NCBI GenBank assembly: GCA_963770155.1
Contig: CAVYOE010000001.1
Coordinates: 372,001 to 436,000 of the forward strand
Direction of reading: 5' to 3'
DNA: 64,000 nucleotides
From: CAVYOE01 sp963770155
GTDB lineage: Bacteria; Actinomycetota; Thermoleophilia; Solirubrobacterales; 70-9
The notes beneath the pieces were generated by a model. The model was given only the letters and a program-made list of their open reading frames with translations, did no database searches and was not told where the DNA came from. This document shows, piece after piece, positions 63,177-64,000 of the stretch. A program made the position numbers and the translations under genes. How positions within the stretch are numbered: the stretch's first letter is position 1; each line of letters starts with the position of its first letter.

Positions 63177-64000
63177 ATGAAGTCCGGAACGGTGGAGTCC
63201 GGAACGGTGGAGTCCGGAGCAGCGGCACCCGTGGATCGCGCCACCGAGCGCGAGCAGGTGCTGCCGCTCGAGCTCTTCTTCGACCTGGTCTTCGTCTTCG
63301 CGTTCACCCAGGTCACCGCGTTCATCGCTGCCGACCCGACCTGGGCGGGGCTCGGCGAGGGGCTGCTGATCCTCGCCGCGCTCTGGTGGGCCTGGGGCGG
63401 CTATGCCTGGCTCACCGGGACGGTCAATCCCGAGGAGGGCGCGACCCGGCTGGCCGTGTTCGCCGTGATGGCGGCGATGTTCGTGGTCGCCCTGGCGGTT
63501 CCGGGTGCCTTTGGCGCAAACGCGCTGCTTTTCGCGCTCTCCTACCTCGTCGTCAGGTGGCTGCACCTCGCGCTATTCGCAATGGCGTCGAGGCAGCTCA
63601 GCGACCGCGATCTCCTCGTCGCGGTCGGAAACCTCGCGATCGGCTCGACGATCGGGCCGCTGCTGCTGATCTTGGCCGCCGGATTCGACGGCGCGACCCA
63701 GGGTGCGCTTTGGATCGCCGCGCTCACGATCGACTACGCGGGCCCGGCGATCAGGGGGGTGGAGGGTTGGCGCCTTTCGCCCGGACACTTTGCCGAGCGC
63801 TACGGGCTGATCGTGATCATCGCGCTCGGCGAGTCGATCGTCGCGATCGGCGTCGGGACGGCCGGCCTCGACATCGACCTCGGCCTGGTCGCGGCCGCAA
63901 CCATGGGCCTCGCGGTCACGGCCGTTCTCTGGTGGGCGTACTTCGACGTCGTCGCCCTGGTTGCCGCGCGAAAGCTGACTGAGGAGCCGGCCGGCGCTCG
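63177..64000 (+). CDS. LtrA family membrane protein, C-terminus cut by window edge
   Basis: ATG 63177; 274 codons to the window end without a stop. After a repetitive start (MKSGTVESGTVESG) and VDRATEREQVLPLELFFDL comes VFVFAFTQVTAF, the hallmark opening of low-temperature-requirement protein A proteins, then about eight membrane segments so far (LLILAALWWAWGGYAWL, LAVFAVMAAMFVVALAV, LTIDYAGP, HFAERYGLIVIIALGESIVA). The family is named from a Listeria cold-growth mutant; its biochemical role is unknown. It is preceded by the hairpin-rich intergenic stretch. Confidence 0.9.
   Translation, partial: MKSGTVESGTVESGAAAPVDRATEREQVLPLELFFDLVFVFAFTQVTAFIAADPTWAGLGEGLLILAALWWAWGGYAWLTGTVNPEEGATRLAVFAVMAAMFVVALAVPGAFGANALLFALSYLVVRWLHLALFAMASRQLSDRDLLVAVGNLAIGSTIGPLLLILAAGFDGATQGALWIAALTIDYAGPAIRGVEGWRLSPGHFAERYGLIVIIALGESIVAIGVGTAGLDIDLGLVAAATMGLAVTAVLWWAYFDVVALVAARKLTEEPAGA
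63181..63225 (+). repeat. 15-bp tandem repeat in the ltrA start
   Basis: AGTCCGGAACGGTGG occurs twice (63181-63195, 63196-63210), with a third diverged copy AGTCCGGAGCAGCGG (63211-63225). It encodes the SGTVE repeats at the protein's start. Confidence 0.85.

Noticed and set aside
1..64000. CRISPR arrays, insertion sequences, rRNA operons, replication origin
   Set aside because: No regularly spaced repeats, transposase genes, rRNA sequence or DnaA-box clusters were noticed.

Overview
The window is 64 kb of very GC-rich DNA from an actinobacterium. Gene content and order (tlyA-nadK-recN-steA-steB-pyrG-nudix-xerD as in Mycobacterium, an aroC-aroKB-aroQ-pepP/Q cluster, bacterial translation genes, GTG starts, secreted proteins with lysine-rich tails) fit the class Thermoleophilia, probably Solirubrobacterales. 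This placement is inferred from gene order and protein style; no rRNA or marker search was possible. There is no rRNA, CRISPR array, insertion sequence or recognisable prophage. Three tRNA genes are present.

Layout. 0-5 kb: a partial secreted beta-propeller-like protein, a CAU tRNA, a secreted protein, glutamate formiminotransferase, a small membrane protein and a metallo-hydrolase. 5-16 kb: hisS-aspS, a membrane-anchored GH3 protein, a membrane protein, a candidate 6S RNA, an IscU-like domain apparently fused to MnmA, a secreted vWA protein, alaS. 16-24 kb: ruvX-mltG-aroE, a divergent pair of small exported proteins, a prepilin peptidase, then aroC-aroKB-aroQ and an M24 peptidase. 24.9-28.6 kb: three unrelated genes (secreted PHP protein, RibD-like reductase, methyltransferase) between the peptidase and efp. 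28.6-32.8 kb: efp-nusB-xseB-like-ispA-dxs, closed by a strong terminator. 33-47 kb: the conserved actinobacterial cluster tlyA-nadK-recN-steA-steB-pyrG-nudix-xerD with extra genes inserted, including a MraY-like enzyme, an M20 peptidase and DUF3866. 47-54 kb: lipoprotein, mutM, P1 peptidase, recO, SDR, dgt, dnaG. 54-64 kb: accessory region with an HNH protein behind a LexA-type palindrome, tRNA-Asn, a glycosyltransferase, an SDR, lipoproteins, an HPt protein, a second CAU tRNA, a tandem-duplicated secreted protein, a PKD lipoprotein, a hairpin-rich stretch with tiny minus-strand genes, and a partial LtrA protein.

Functional themes are translation (HisRS, AspRS, AlaRS, MnmA, EF-P), the shikimate pathway (AroE, AroC, AroK/B, AroQ), isoprenoid precursors (IspA, Dxs), DNA repair and replication (RuvX, RecN, MutM, RecO, DnaG, XerD), and envelope growth and cell separation (MltG, SteA, SteB, MraY-like).

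About eight genes, several of them essential (hisS, alaS, mnmA), are broken by single-base indels, densest at 10.9-15.3 kb. Conserved protein sequence simply continues in another frame, so these look mainly like assembly or sequencing errors rather than pseudogenes. The most interesting items are the IscU-MnmA fusion beside the 6S candidate, the two small acidic proteins among hairpins plus a mini-ORF with a full-length Shine-Dalgarno at 62.3-63.1 kb, the LexA-box HNH gene, the SteA/SteB/MraY-like block and a three-copy intergenic palindromic repeat.
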